A stretch of 64,000 bases of DNA from assembly GCA_020796225.1 (NCBI GenBank), contig CM036759.1, forward strand, positions 64,512,590 to 64,576,589, in the 5' to 3' direction. Under the pieces are notes generated by a model. The model was given only the letters and a program-made list of their open reading frames with translations, made no database searches and was not told where the DNA came from. Source of the DNA: Arion vulgaris. Lineage: Eukaryota > Mollusca > Gastropoda > Stylommatophora > Arionidae. Numbering within the stretch: the first letter of the stretch is position 1; each line of letters opens with the position of its first letter. Shown piece after piece: positions 44,906-53,736 of the stretch. The position numbers and the translations under genes are program-made.

Positions 44906-45115
44906 ACCTACAAGGCATGTTGTAAAAGTTGACTAAGGTATTGGCTTAGGGAAGCTAACCTAGTAAATAAAAAGCGTTGCAGGTATCAGATGTGCTGGCC
45001 TACTTGTAGGCGCATAACTGGCACAGTGTACAATCACTCTTAGGCTCAGATCACATACATATCACACAGAGTGGTTAACAGTGATTGATATGGAGCTTTC
45101 GAAGGAGAAGTTATA
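44906..45115 (+). mobile_element. SINE A, 5' truncated
   Basis: Starts at CGACCTACAAGGCATGTTGT and runs to the GGAGCTTTCGAAGGAGAAG tail. It ends only about 30 bases before the acceptor of FEZ exon 4. Confidence 0.8.
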
Positions 45116-45147
45116 AGAAAATGCTCCTATTTTGTTATTCTCTGTAG

Positions 45148-45256
45148 GAACCATCGCCAGAAGACTACTACAACGCCATGCAAGAAACACCAGAAGATGA
45201 GTCCTACACTAAAGTGAAGCAGACGCTAGCCTCGCTGTCAGCTTATACAATCAAGG
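45148..45256 (+). CDS. FEZ: FEZ/UNC-76 family protein, exon 4
   Basis: The exon lies between TTGTTATTCTCTGTAG and GTAACC. In phase 0 from exon 3 it encodes EPSPEDYYNAMQETPEDESY followed by TKVKQTLASLSAYTIK, a variable acidic-to-helical linker that precedes the coiled-coil region in FEZ proteins. With the only GT available the exon ends AAGG|GTAACC, leaving one extra base, while exon 5 opens in phase 0. AAG joined directly to exon 5 would give a sensible YTIK-KSKKC. A one-base error in the GGG run or an extra small exon are the simplest explanations. Its place in the gene is inferred from frame and order, since the sequence is not strongly conserved. Confidence 0.72.
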
Positions 45257-45359
45257 GTAACCTTTTTCTTGATCTTCTCCTACCAACATTATTTCATAAT
45301 TCCGAACACATTTGTGGATAGTTAGTTGTAGTCAGTTAGTAGGTTGGTAAGTTAGTTCC

Positions 45360-45968
45360 TTCGTGTCTCTTTCTTCTTCGTCTTCTTTGGCCTTAGGGAG
45401 GCATACGTTCGCAACCAAGGCCTTTCAAGCCAGACTATCCAAGGCCATCTTTTCCAGATCTCGCCACTCTCTCTCCATTTTCTTACACTCCGTCTCCAAC
45501 TCCCGTCTCCAGGTGTTCCTGGGTCTTCCCTACCTCTGTGGCTCCTGGGGTTCCATCAGAGAGCCTGTCTCGTGATGTTGTTAGGGGGTTCCTCAGTGTG
45601 TGTCCTATCCATCGCCACCTTCTGCTCCTTATCTCTTGTTCCACCTGTCGTTGTCCTGTTCTATCCCAGAGTTCCATGTTTGTAGTCCTATCATACCATC
45701 GCAGATGGAGTATCCTGCGCAGGCATCTATTGATGTCTGCAACTTTCAGTGTTCCCTTAGTTCTCCGTGTCTCCTCTCCATATAGAAGGACAGCCTTGAC
45801 ATTTGAATTAAATATCATTATCTTAGTTTTATTTCTGATCATTCTTGAGCTCCATATGTTCTTATATGACCAAAATACTTCAATTTTCTCATTCTTATTT
45901 GTATCATCAGTTTTCTTCGATTTTGAGTTCTTTCTGGATATATCTATTGTTCTCTTCTATGTCCATTC
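45360..45968 (-). pseudogene. LINE reverse transcriptase 3' fragment
   Basis: The minus strand encodes [36 protein letters not shown] and [13 protein letters not shown], the C-terminal post-RT segment. The end (GAGGCATACGTTCGCAACCA reversed) matches 54040-54150. It is 5' truncated. Confidence 0.7.
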
Positions 45969-46198
45969 TTCTTCTTAATACACATATCGATCACTTGTTA
46001 ACCACTCGTGTGATCTGAGCGATTGTACACTGTGCTAGTTACAAGTAGGCCAGCATATCCAATTTTTTTTAACGCTTTTTATTTACTAGGTAGTTTCCTA
46101 AACCCTAGCACTGTTGTCTCTTACGACATGCCTTGTAGGTTGCAGTGGTACTATTCTTTGCTCCCTAGAGCCCCAGCACCACACAATCGCTCTCTGTT
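45969..46198 (-). mobile_element. SINE A copy
   Basis: Minus-strand copy from the CTTCTTCTTAAT tail through TTTATTTACTAGGTAGTTTC to the head GCCCCAGCACCACACAATCG. It lies about 95 bases before FEZ exon 5. Confidence 0.85.
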
Positions 46199-46294
46199 CA
46201 TGATATACGGAGGACTATTATGTAACACTTATATTCAAAAATAATGTCTAAAATTACATCTCACTAACTGTTCCCCAATTTGTCCTTTTTCCAG

Positions 46295-46548
46295 AAGTCA
46301 AAGAAATGTCCAATGCAGCTTGATGAGCTTGTAGCGGAGTACGATTCCACTACCAAGATGCTGTCTGAGATGCTTGTGTCCGAACTTGCTCTAAGGGATG
46401 AGCTAGAGTTTGATAAGGAGCTGAAGAATCAGTTCATATCCTTGCTACTCACAATCCAGAAGAAGCGCCGAGATTGCAACAGTGACCGAGAAAAGAAATC
46501 AAAGGGTGGAGCTACTGCTGTCAGCCTACTGAGAATAAAAATGGAAAT
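46295..46548 (+). CDS. FEZ: FEZ/UNC-76 family protein, exon 5
   Basis: The acceptor is TTGTCCTTTTTCCAG. The exon encodes KSKKCPMQLDELVAEYDST, then LVSELALRDELEFDKELKNQ and FISLLLTIQKKRRDC, followed by a basic stretch. The LALRDELEFDKELKNQF block is nearly identical to the family pattern LA-RDELEFEKEVKNSF and is the best single piece of evidence for FEZ; it forms part of the conserved coiled coil used for dimerisation and partner binding. The donor is AT|GTAAGT, leaving two bases of a split codon. A 43-bp minisatellite starts within the donor's first bases. Confidence 0.93.
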
Positions 46549-46553
46549 GTAAG

Positions 46554-47045
46554 TGTTTTGTGTTGGTCAGTCAGTCAGTGTGGTAGATTGTGTGTGTTTT
46601 GTGTTGATCGATCGGTCAGCATGATCGATTGGTCAGCATGATCGATTGTTTGTGTTTTGTGTTGGCCGATCGGTCAGCATGATCGATTGTTTGTGTTCTG
46701 TGTTGATCGATCAGTCAGCATAATCGATTGTTTGTGATCTGTGTTGGTTGATCGGTCAGTATGGTAGATTGTTTGTGTTCTGCGTTGGTCAATCGGTCAG
46801 CATGGTTGATTGTGAGTGTTTTGTATTGATCAATCGGTCAGCATGATCGATTGTGATCTGTGTTGATCGGTCAGCATGATCAATTGTTTGTGATCTGTGT
46901 TGGTCGATCGGCAGGCATGGTAGATTGTTTGTGTTCTGTGTTGTTCAATCGGTCAGCATGATCAATTGTTTGTGATCTGTGTTGTTCAATCGGTCAGCAT
47001 GATCAATTGTTTGTGATCTGTGTTGTTCAATCGGTCAGCATCAGC
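46554..47045. repeat. ~43 bp minisatellite abutting the exon 5 donor
   Basis: About eleven units of the form GATCGATTGTTTGTGTTCTG, TGTTGATCGATCGGTCAGCA. The first unit (GTGTTTTGTGTTGGTCAGTC) begins 4 bases after the GT of the exon 5 donor. Confidence 0.93.
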
Positions 47046-47377
47046 CTTTTTCCTTTGAATAACACGTAGAAATTGTTAATGGAGCCCAAATTTGGGAACA
47101 TTTTTTTTTTGTTGCTTCCTATGAATTCTGGCTTAGTCTATAGCTTGTGACACCTTTGGTGCTTAGGGCAGCAACATATGCACACCATTCTTCTCAATTC
47201 TTGAAAGAAGTTGGTTGGATTGATGATAAGTTGGTTGGTTTTTGGTGGAGAACAACAGATACCGTAGTGATTAAATATATTTTTAAAACAGGGATGTGTG
47301 AAAAATGTCTCTTGAAACAGGAAAAAGCATGCCAATAGTGAAGTCGATAACACGTTCTGCAAGTAACCAATCTGTCT

Positions 47378-47492
47378 GTGTGTTGTGGGGGCCCTCAATG
47401 AGAGCAAAGAATAGTAAAACTGCGACCTACAAGGCTTGAAGAGGCGACTGAGGTAGGGGCCTAGGGAAGCTGCCCTAGTAAATAAAGTATAG
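47378..47492 (+). mobile_element. SINE A, head half
   Basis: GTGTGTTGTGGGGGCCCTCA through GCCCTAGTAAATAAAG. The copy breaks here and resumes at 48125 with TTCGCAGAAATAGGATGTGC, so the LINE fragment between them appears to have inserted into this SINE. Confidence 0.75.
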
Positions 47493-48118
47493 CAAAATCT
47501 CAACCCAAAATTAACATAAATAATGAATACATTGAGAACGTCACATATTTTGAATATCTTGGCTCTATAATTACAATGGAGATTGTACGAAAGAAGCTAG
47601 AAGAAGTCGAGCCATGGCTTTCCAGAGGGTGGCCAGCATGAAGAAACTATGGCACGACACAAGCAAAAAAACAAAGGTAAGACTTCTGAGAACATGCATA
47701 TTCCCTGTGGCAACATTAGATGCGAATCATGGACCACAACACAAACATTTTAAAACAAAATTGAAGCTTTTGAAACAAGGTGCTATAGAAAAGTTCTTAG
47801 AACATCCTGAACAGAGAAGAGAAGAAACAAAGACATCCTACAAGACCTGCATATCAAAGAGCATTGGCTCATAAATAACATCCTATCCCGGAAGATGAAA
47901 TATTTTTAAATGTCACAACGGTCTGGAGAGAAAGGTAATGGAAGGCATAGTTCCTGGAAAATGAGGCAGGCGACAACCAAGACGAAGGAGGCAACAGGAC
48001 ATTAAAGAAACCTTGAACATGATGCCAGAAGAGGCCGGGTGACTTGCAAGAGATTTTCAGGAGGGATGTGATGAGTGTGGCGTCTCACAAGGGACATTCT
48101 ACTACTTGAATTGAAAGT
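47493..48118 (+). pseudogene. LINE RT 3' fragment inside SINE A
   Basis: Contains the frame YIENVTYFEYLGSIITMEI-like (broken), then MAFQRVASMKKLWHDTSKKT and KVRLLRTCIFPVATLDANHG, and the tail matching 53260-53690 and 62090-62700. It is 5' truncated. Confidence 0.68.
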
Positions 48119-48256
48119 TTCGCAGAAATAGGATGTGCTATCCTACTTGTAGGCGCACAACTGACACAACATACAATCGCTCGTGGGCTCGAATCACATA
48201 CAAGTCATAAAGAGTGGTTAACAAGTGGTCGATATAAAGCTTTCAAAGAAGAAGCT
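48119..48256 (+). mobile_element. SINE A, tail half
   Basis: TTCGCAGAAATAGGATGTGC to GATATAAAGCTTTCAAAGAA and GAAG. It completes the copy begun at 47378. Confidence 0.75.
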
Positions 48257-48407
48257 AGTAACACAAGCCTTGCTAACTCCGGGTTCAAGGCCAACTTAGG
48301 CCTGAAATTATTTTAGTGTTCACACGGTATGTGGTTTGGCTACAGGTTTCCAGATTCTTGACTTAGGAATCTCCATATTGAAGTCACATTTAACTCCATA
48401 TATGCCC

Positions 48408-48600
48408 GTCTGCCCAGCGTGTTCGTAGCGCGTTGGATTACGGGTGACTATCCCTCTGTGTGTGCGGGTTCAATTCGCGGGATGGCAGAAAAAGCCACAG
48501 ATTCCCCAGATTTACGGTGTTCGTGGCAACGAACCAAAGGGTTACGATGTCCATGGCACCGAGCTGAAAAGCTCAAGTGCTTCTGAATCGGGGAAAAAAA
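48408..48600 (+). mobile_element. SINE D copy
   Basis: tRNA-like head GTAGCGCGTTGGATTACGGG and B-box-like CGGGTTCAATTCG, then CAGATTTACGGTGTTCGTGG, ending in an A-rich run. It parallels the copy at 8141-8342. Confidence 0.8.
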
Positions 48601-48769
48601 ATCAAAAAATCACATATAGTAGTAGATAAGTGACATCATTTTGAACTGACCTGATTAAGCGGTTCATCGCATTGACTATTTTTAGAGTTTCTAGAGGATG
48701 GGAAATTATTGTCATGGACAATAAATAAACAGATAGAAAATTTCCTGAGGGCCACAGAGATGTAGTTTT

Positions 48770-49339
48770 ACAGAAGAATTTTGAGAATCCCATGGACTGC
48801 TAAAATGACTAATGTGGAGGTGTTGAATGAGATCAAGACACAGAGTAAGCTTATCATCAATATAAGAAAGAGGCGGTCATTATTTTTTGGGCATGTGATG
48901 ATAAAGGAAGGTTTAGAACACATTGTAAGAACCAGTAAAATCGAGGGGAGACAAGACAGGAAGACACAGAGAGAAAATTTTGGATAGCTTGATGTTATGA
49001 CACGGAAGAGTGTCAACATCTGAGAATTTCTGCTTCGTATGCTCCATATCGACCACTTGTCAACCACTGTATGTGATCTGAGCCTAAGAGCAATTGTACA
49101 TTGTGCCAGTTATGCGCCTGCAAGTAGGCCAGCACTTTCGATTTCTGCGCTGCATTTTATTTACTAGGTAGTATCCTAGGGCCTACATCCATCGCCTCTA
49201 CAACATGCATTGTAGGTTGCAGTGGTACTATTCTTTGCTTCCTTTGCGGCCCCGGCACCACACGGGCGAACATCTGAGATAATAGCAAACACCAGAGACA
49301 GATTTGTGGAGATCCATGATCGCCTACGCCAGCTGGCAC
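48770..49339 (+). pseudogene. LINE 3' end split by SINE A
   Basis: Encodes RIPWTAKMTNVEVLNEIKTQ and IRKRRSLFFGHVMIKEGLEH, then (after the SINE A at 49026-49268) the terminal segment WRSMIAYASWHGT-stop at 49297-49335, in the LINE frame. The end is followed by GATGATGAGAGG. Confidence 0.72.
49026..49268 (-). mobile_element. SINE A, full length with perfect target duplication
   Basis: Minus-strand copy running from the ATTTCTGCTTCGTATGCTCC tail to GGCCCCGGCACCACACGGGC. It is bracketed by AACATCTGAGA at 49015-49025 and 49269-49279, an exact 11-base duplication. It splits the LINE end at 48770-49339, so it is younger than that LINE. Confidence 0.93.
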
Positions 49340-49402
49340 GGCACCTGAGGATGATGAGAGGTTTGGAAAACAAATTGCAAGATACAGACCCTGACGGAAA
49401 GT
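49285..49402 (+). pseudogene. Candidate FEZ exon 6, uncertain
   Basis: FEZ needs one more exon between exon 5 (ends with two bases of a codon) and 49906 (opens in phase 0). Only this stretch offers an open frame of the right phase: from GAGACAG|A, or from GATGAG|AGG at 49341, it reads GLENKLQDTDPDGK and would lead into FLTTAIPY as in the family pattern DGK-YLTTVIPY. But the acceptors have no pyrimidine tract, the first half is LINE sequence, and the donor GGAAA|GTAATT leaves the frame off by one. It may be a real exon damaged by insertion, a LINE-derived exon, or chance. Confidence 0.3.
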
Positions 49403-49499
49403 AATTATTATTCTTGCGTTTGTCCGCTATGATTTCAGGCGTAGTTAGGGCACCTGGTATGGCGCTAATGACTAATTTTTATGTGAAGACCTACTTTCC

Positions 49500-49800
49500 T
49501 TATTGTCAGTGTCCTCCACCATACAGGTAAACCTTCTCCGACATTGGAACGAGTCCGAGAATTAGTAGTTAAGTTTGGACATGCCAGACAGTGCCATCTT
49601 CATGGTAGAGGGAGAAGGTATACTAATCAACTTCTCATGGGTACAGTGAGCAACTTTACTTTAGGATGGCTGCTGCAACGGAGGACAGAGCATTCATGGG
49701 AATGCCCAATGTGCCATGATGTTGATCGCATAACGTAACATAACCTCCGACTTCAGAGATCGGAAATAAATAAGCTAGGCAACCGTATACTGCAGGTTTG
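49500..49800 (+). pseudogene. LINE 3'-terminal fragment (RNase H family)
   Basis: Encodes LERVRELVVKFGHARQ and RRTEHSWECPMCHD. It matches the minus-strand piece at 15850-16040. The preceding 49415-49510 block (CCGCTATGATTTCAGGCGTA) recurs at 11795-11900 and 57350-57430. Confidence 0.62.
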
Positions 49801-49905
49801 GATGGATCCGTATTCTGGGCAAGTTACGTTGATTACACATAAAAGTATAAGATGATAGGGATATATCAAATGATGTATATTTAAATGTTATTTTTATGTC
49901 GACAG

Positions 49906-49981
49906 TTTCTGACCACTGCCATTCCCTACTACCCATGTCAAGGGCCACCTACATCTGAACAACTACAGATATACATTAAAA
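49906..49981 (+). CDS. FEZ: FEZ/UNC-76 family protein, exon 7
   Basis: The acceptor is TTTTTATGTCGACAG and the donor AAA A|GTAAGT. It encodes FLTTAIPYYPCQG followed by PPTSEQLQIYIK, matching the C-terminal family block (vertebrate pattern YLNTVIPYEKK-PPSVEDLQ). It ends with one base of a split codon, which exon 8 completes as ATT. This junction is in perfect phase. It belongs to the conserved C-terminal region through which FEZ proteins bind many partners. Confidence 0.93.
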
Positions 49982-50009
49982 GTAAGTGCAACTTGTGTGT
50001 GTCTTCATG

Positions 50010-50205
50010 TCTTCTTCTTCTGTCCTTCCTTCCTTCCTTTTGTTCTCTTGAAATATTGTCTATATATTCAACGTTGTCTCTTGTATCCTTCCTTCCTTTT
50101 GTTCGCTTGAAATATTGTCTATATATTCAACGTTGTCTCTGTATCCTTCCTTCCTTTTGTTGCTTGAAATATTGTCTATATATTCAACGTTGTCTCTTGT
50201 ATAAA
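50010..50205. repeat. ~60 bp tandem repeat after FEZ exon 7
   Basis: Three units of CCTTCCTTCCTTTTGTTCTC, TTGAAATATTGTCTATATAT, TCAACGTTGTCTCTTGTA. It begins about 30 bases after the exon 7 donor. Confidence 0.9.
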
Positions 50206-50745
50206 CTTCACTGTCTTTGTAGCTCACACTGAGGTTTATGTAGTTTTCATCGAGTGTTGTTTCGTTAGGTAAGTGAGTTTATTTTAATATATAGACATGC
50301 TCATTATACGTTAATGCGTGGCAACCTGATTGCTATAGTGCGCCTCTTGTCTGGTTGCCTTCGACTTCAGCACTCTTATTGCTAGAGAAGACTGTGGTCT
50401 AACTCAAAGGATAGAAAAGTTGTAATAGAAGTAGGATATAAGACAAGAAAAAGATGCCCTCCTCGAGAGAGGAGGACTGCCAGTTAACCCATAGCTGGGG
50501 AGTGAGTTGGTTGCAGCCAGAGCGGCTACCACTCTCCAGTGGGTTCTGTGCTGTCACCTTATGGGGCCTCACTCCACTCTCGCCTTTAGTTTGGCCTTTC
50601 ACCTTCAGTCTGTTCGGTTTGGTTAGACCTGCCAGGAGTTAGACTCCCATAAACATAGCCTGAGGTATCATCAAGGCACACAAACCCTCCAACCACGATA
50701 AGGCAGGCTAATGTGTATGACTCTTCTTTTATGATCAGCTTGTCA
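50206..50745. other. Intron 7 sequence, no exon seen
   Basis: No FEZ-like exon. The segment at 50455-50640 is relatively GC-rich (CCTCACTCCACTCTCGCCTT) and open on both strands for about 60 codons but has no motif I know. Confidence 0.35.
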
Positions 50746-50749
50746 TGCT

Positions 50750-51232
50750 TAGAAGTTCAATCATTGATTGATTGATTGATAAGACCATCATCATTGCACT
50801 TTGGTGAGTAACCATATGCTCTCTGATCCCTTTTTACACAGGAAGATCTCATCGACAGTACACAAACTCCACGATGAGCATCGGCAAACTCCGTAGCATC
50901 GGCAAACTCCGTAGCATCGGTGAGGGTCCCTGATGTCATTTTGAAGATGGTGAAAATAATTTGTAGGATTATTTTTTAAAGTCTTTTCCAATTAATTTTT
51001 CCTGCTCAGCAGCTTTCCAGCCTGCTTTTCTAGATTTTGAACTGCAATGTGGTCTTTTACGTGCTGAAATTGAGCATGGGACCTACGTTTTACCATCCGC
51101 TTCCGATAGGACTAGGAACTCGATCTCACCTACACTGAGATCAGGAATCTCTGGAAAGTATCCAGTTGCTCCACTGGGGAGCGAACCTGGTACCTTTGAA
51201 CAGAAGCGAGCACCTAACCTCTACAGTTAGGC
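50750..51232 (-). mobile_element. SINE C copy
   Basis: Minus-strand copy from the TTGATTGATTGATTGATAAG tail to the head (GGAGCGAACCTGGTACCTTT, ACCTAACCTCTACAG). A GGCAAACTCCGTAGCATC piece is duplicated at 50880-50920. Its head end is cut by SINE E. Confidence 0.85.
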
Positions 51233-51423
51233 TGTGTAGGACAGGGGGAAACATGTACCTGTGGAATTTATGGGCCGCACAGCTAGTGCAGTCGCTGCAA
51301 AACTGTTTATGTTCGTATTTCTCTTTGTGCGCCCGATAGAAAAAAACTCTTGACTTAACCGGGATTGAACCTCGCCTCCTGCGTGGGAGCCAGCACTCTA
51401 ATCCATTCATTCAGACGCTCCAG
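51233..51423 (-). mobile_element. SINE E (tRNA-derived) copy
   Basis: On the minus strand the head is GGAGCGTCTGAATGAATGGA, TTAGAGTGCTGG (A-box-like) and GAGGTTCAATCCCGG (clear B box). The body ends with GTTTCCCCCTGTCCTACAC. Copies in the same orientation lie at 54665-54857 and 60962-61153. It ends 34 bases before FEZ exon 8. Confidence 0.8.
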
Positions 51424-51457
51424 CATAAATATATTTGGTATAAATGTGTACTTTCAG

Positions 51458-51523
51458 TTCTTCAAGCCATCAACGAGGATAGCTCCAGTGTACCAACATT
51501 GCTGACTGACTATATTCTTAAAG
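51458..51523 (+). CDS. FEZ: FEZ/UNC-76 family protein, exon 8
   Basis: Acceptor GTGTACTTTCAG, donor AAAG|GTAAAC. With the carried base it encodes ILQAINEDSSSVPTLLTDYI and LK, the hallmark FEZ C-terminal block (PTLLTDYILK). It is 66 bases long and leaves one base, which the terminal exon completes as GTT (Val). Confidence 0.95.
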
Positions 51524-51534
51524 GTAAACAAATT

Positions 51535-51786
51535 ATCATTATTCTTTGAACGCTACATATTGACCACTCTGTTTGATTTGTATGTAATCTGAGTCTAAGA
51601 ATGATTGTGTGTATGCCAGTTTTATGCCTACTAGTAGGCCAGCACTTTCGATTTCTGCGATGCTTTTTATTTACTTGGGTAGCTTCCCTAGGCATCTACT
51701 TCAGTTGCCTCTTATGACATGCCTTGTAGGTCGCAGTGTTACTATTCTTTGCTCCCAATGCCGGCCCCAGCAACACACGGGCGGTG
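51535..51786 (-). mobile_element. SINE A, full length
   Basis: Minus-strand copy from TATTCTTTGAACGCTACATA through TTTATTTACTTGGGTAGCTT to GGCCCCAGCAACACACGGGC. It begins about a dozen bases after the exon 8 donor. Confidence 0.87.
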
Positions 51787-52172
51787 AGACACTGTTGACT
51801 ATACAGGTTATATTTAAAGCAAACGAAAGGAACAACCCCAGGAGATCCTGAGTAAGACCTCAAGCAGTGCATGTGGAATGCGTTCAATGTTCAATCAAGT
51901 AATATCATTGACTGATTGATTGGACAATCATCATTGCACTTTGGTGAGTAACCATGTGTACTCTGATCTCTTTCTTACAAGGAAGATCTCAGTTGCAGTG
52001 CACAAACTTTGTAGCACTGGTGAGTGTCCCCGATGTAATTAAGAAGATAGTGACAATATTTTTTAGGAATTTTATTTTGTATTTTTCGAATGAATTTTAC
52101 CCAAGCACCAGCCTCTCAGCCTGCTCTTCTCAATGTTGAACTGCCAATGGTTCCAATACATGCTCAACTTAA

Positions 52173-52479
52173 CTCTTTCCACGCTTTAAGCCGCACACTG
52201 CGCCACGGCGGAAGTCCGTTGAACGCTTTAAGCCGCACACTGCGCCATAGAGTTGCTTCCCTTATAAGAAGTCTTTCTAGTTTTACTTGTACTATTTTAC
52301 TTCTACTACTTTTTAACCTTGTTATTCTATTGGGTTGTCCAGTTTTCTTCAATTTAGTATATAATAATATATATATGTTTATTTATTGACGAGTAGTTGG
52401 ATCGTAATTTTTAAAAATGTTTTTTTACTTCCTTGAATTAACTGCTTAAAAATTGAGGAAATAAATGGCGTGGAAAGAG
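52173..52479. mobile_element. TTAA-flanked MITE (piggyBac-like)
   Basis: A 307-bp element with perfect 12-base terminal inverted repeats CTCTTTCCACGC / GCGTGGAAAGAG, flanked on both sides by TTAA (52169-52172 and 52480-52483). TTAA duplication is the signature of piggyBac transposition. Inside, AACGCTTTAAGCCGCACACT, GCGCCA occurs twice near the left end (subterminal repeat). It has no reading frame, so it must be moved by a transposase in trans. Confidence 0.9.
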
Positions 52480-52545
52480 TTAACACAGGACCTATGTTTT
52501 ATCTTTCATCTCTGATAGGACTAGCAGCTCGATATCGCCTACACT

Positions 52546-52798
52546 CTCTTCTTCTTCTTTGCGTTGTTCTTTACGACCAATTTTAATCACTCTTTGTGAT
52601 TTGTTTGATCTTTGCCAAGAACGTGTATACGTTGCACATTGGTTTGGTAGGCCCTGAACGCATAGACTTCTACACGCTTAGGACACGTGCATCCGATTTC
52701 AGCCAAACCTCCTTAGTCGCCTCTTATGACATGCATGGCAGGTAACAGTGGTTCTATTCTTTACACCCCAAATTTGGGCCCCGGTAACCACTCGGGCG
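52546..52798 (-). mobile_element. SINE B, full length with perfect target duplication
   Basis: Minus-strand SINE B from CTCTTCTTCTTCTTTGCG to GGTAACCACTCGGGCG. It is bracketed by ATCGCCTACACT at 52534-52545 and 52799-52810, an exact 12-base target duplication that comes from the host SINE C. Confidence 0.95.
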
Positions 52799-52892
52799 AT
52801 CGCCTACACTGAGATCAGGGATCTCTGGGAAAATCTCCTGATGTCTCTACAAGGGAGCAAACCAAGTACCTTTGGAACAAAAGATCATGCGG

Positions 52893-53145
52893 TGTGTTGC
52901 AGGGGCCCTGCAAGGGGAACAAAGAATAGTACCACTGTGACCTACAAGGTATGTCGTAAGAGATGACTGAGGTAGAGGCCTAGGAAGCTACCTAGTAAAA
53001 ATAAAAGTATTGCAGAAATCAGATGTGCTGGCCTACTTGTAGGTGCATAACTGACACAACGTGCAATCACAAAGTCGGCTTAGATCACATTACCAATCAC
53101 AGAGTGGTTTAACAAGTGCTACATATGGATTGTTTGAAGAAGAGG
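52893..53145 (+). mobile_element. SINE A inserted in SINE C
   Basis: Copy from GGTGTGTTGCAGGGGCCCTG to ATGGATTGTTTGAAGAAGAG. Flanking SINE C sequence GGAACAAAAGATCA and GGAATGAGAGGCAA may be a worn target duplication. Confidence 0.85.
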
Positions 53146-53254
53146 GAATGAGAGGCAAGCACCTACCTCTATGCCACAGAACCCTCCCCTTAATTAATAT
53201 CATATTGTTATTTAATCCATAATATAAATGATATAATATAATATAAAATGCATT

Positions 53255-53690
53255 TTCCCAGTGGTTACTTATGGTTGCGAATCATGGACTATTACACAAA
53301 AATTAAGAACGAAAATCCAGTCCTTCAAACTAAATGCTACAGAAAGATCCTACGAATACCATGGACAGAAAAAGAAAGAACAATGATGTCCTAAAAGAAC
53401 TAAATGTTAAAGAGAATTGGCTGATAAACAACATACTATACAGAAAAATTACATACTTTGGTCACATCAAGCGCCACGATGGCCTGGAAAGAACAATACT
53501 AGAGGGCAGGGTCCCAGGACGCAGAGGCAGACCAAGAAGAAGATGGCTACAAGATATTAAAGAAACCATGAACATGACCATCGCTGAAGTGGGTGAACTG
53601 GCAAGAGACAGTGAATTTCAGATGTGCTGCAAAGAGAGCAACGTCCTATAAAGGATACGCACCTTGATGATGATGATGATAAATGATATA
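53255..53690 (+). pseudogene. LINE 3'-terminal fragment
   Basis: Encodes VTYGCESWTITQKLRTKIQS, then after a shift VKENWLINNILYRKITYFGH and IKRHDGLERTILEGR with RGRPRRRWLQDIKE and IAEVGELARDSEF. The tail is GATACGCACCTTGATGATGA. The fragment ends about 30 bases before the acceptor of the last FEZ coding exon. Confidence 0.78.
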
Positions 53691-53719
53691 ATATAACAAA
53701 TCTTTTCATCTGATTTCAG

Positions 53720-53736
53720 TTTTGTGCCCGACGTAA
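53720..53736 (+). CDS. FEZ: FEZ/UNC-76 family protein, terminal coding exon
   Basis: After TCATCTGATTTCAG, the carried G plus TTTTGTGCCCGACGTAA encodes VLCPT and a stop at 53734-53736. VLCPT is the exact C-terminus of FEZ proteins, so this tiny coding exon is secure despite its length. The 3' UTR continues to the right; I see no canonical AATAAA in the first 250 bases, only ATAAAT-like variants near 53902. Confidence 0.92.

Larger units (their letters stand above)
51905..53190 (-). mobile_element. SINE C copy carrying three nested insertions
   Basis: The SINE C body is present as four pieces on the minus strand: 51905-52172, 52480-52545, 52799-52892 and 53146-53190. Read together they make one ordered copy from the TGATTGATTGGACAATC tail to the ACCTCTATGCCACAGAA head. 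The gaps are a TTAA-flanked MITE, a SINE B and a SINE A. Confidence 0.85.

Noticed and set aside
46280..46294. ATG at 46280 as a start codon for the FEZ exon 5 frame
   Set aside because: It is within the polypyrimidine/acceptor region; the exon is internal and entered by splicing at 46295.
51360..51423. tRNA-gene-like sequence with A and B boxes on the minus strand
   Set aside because: The same sequence is the head of a SINE E present in at least three copies, and the acceptor stem does not close.
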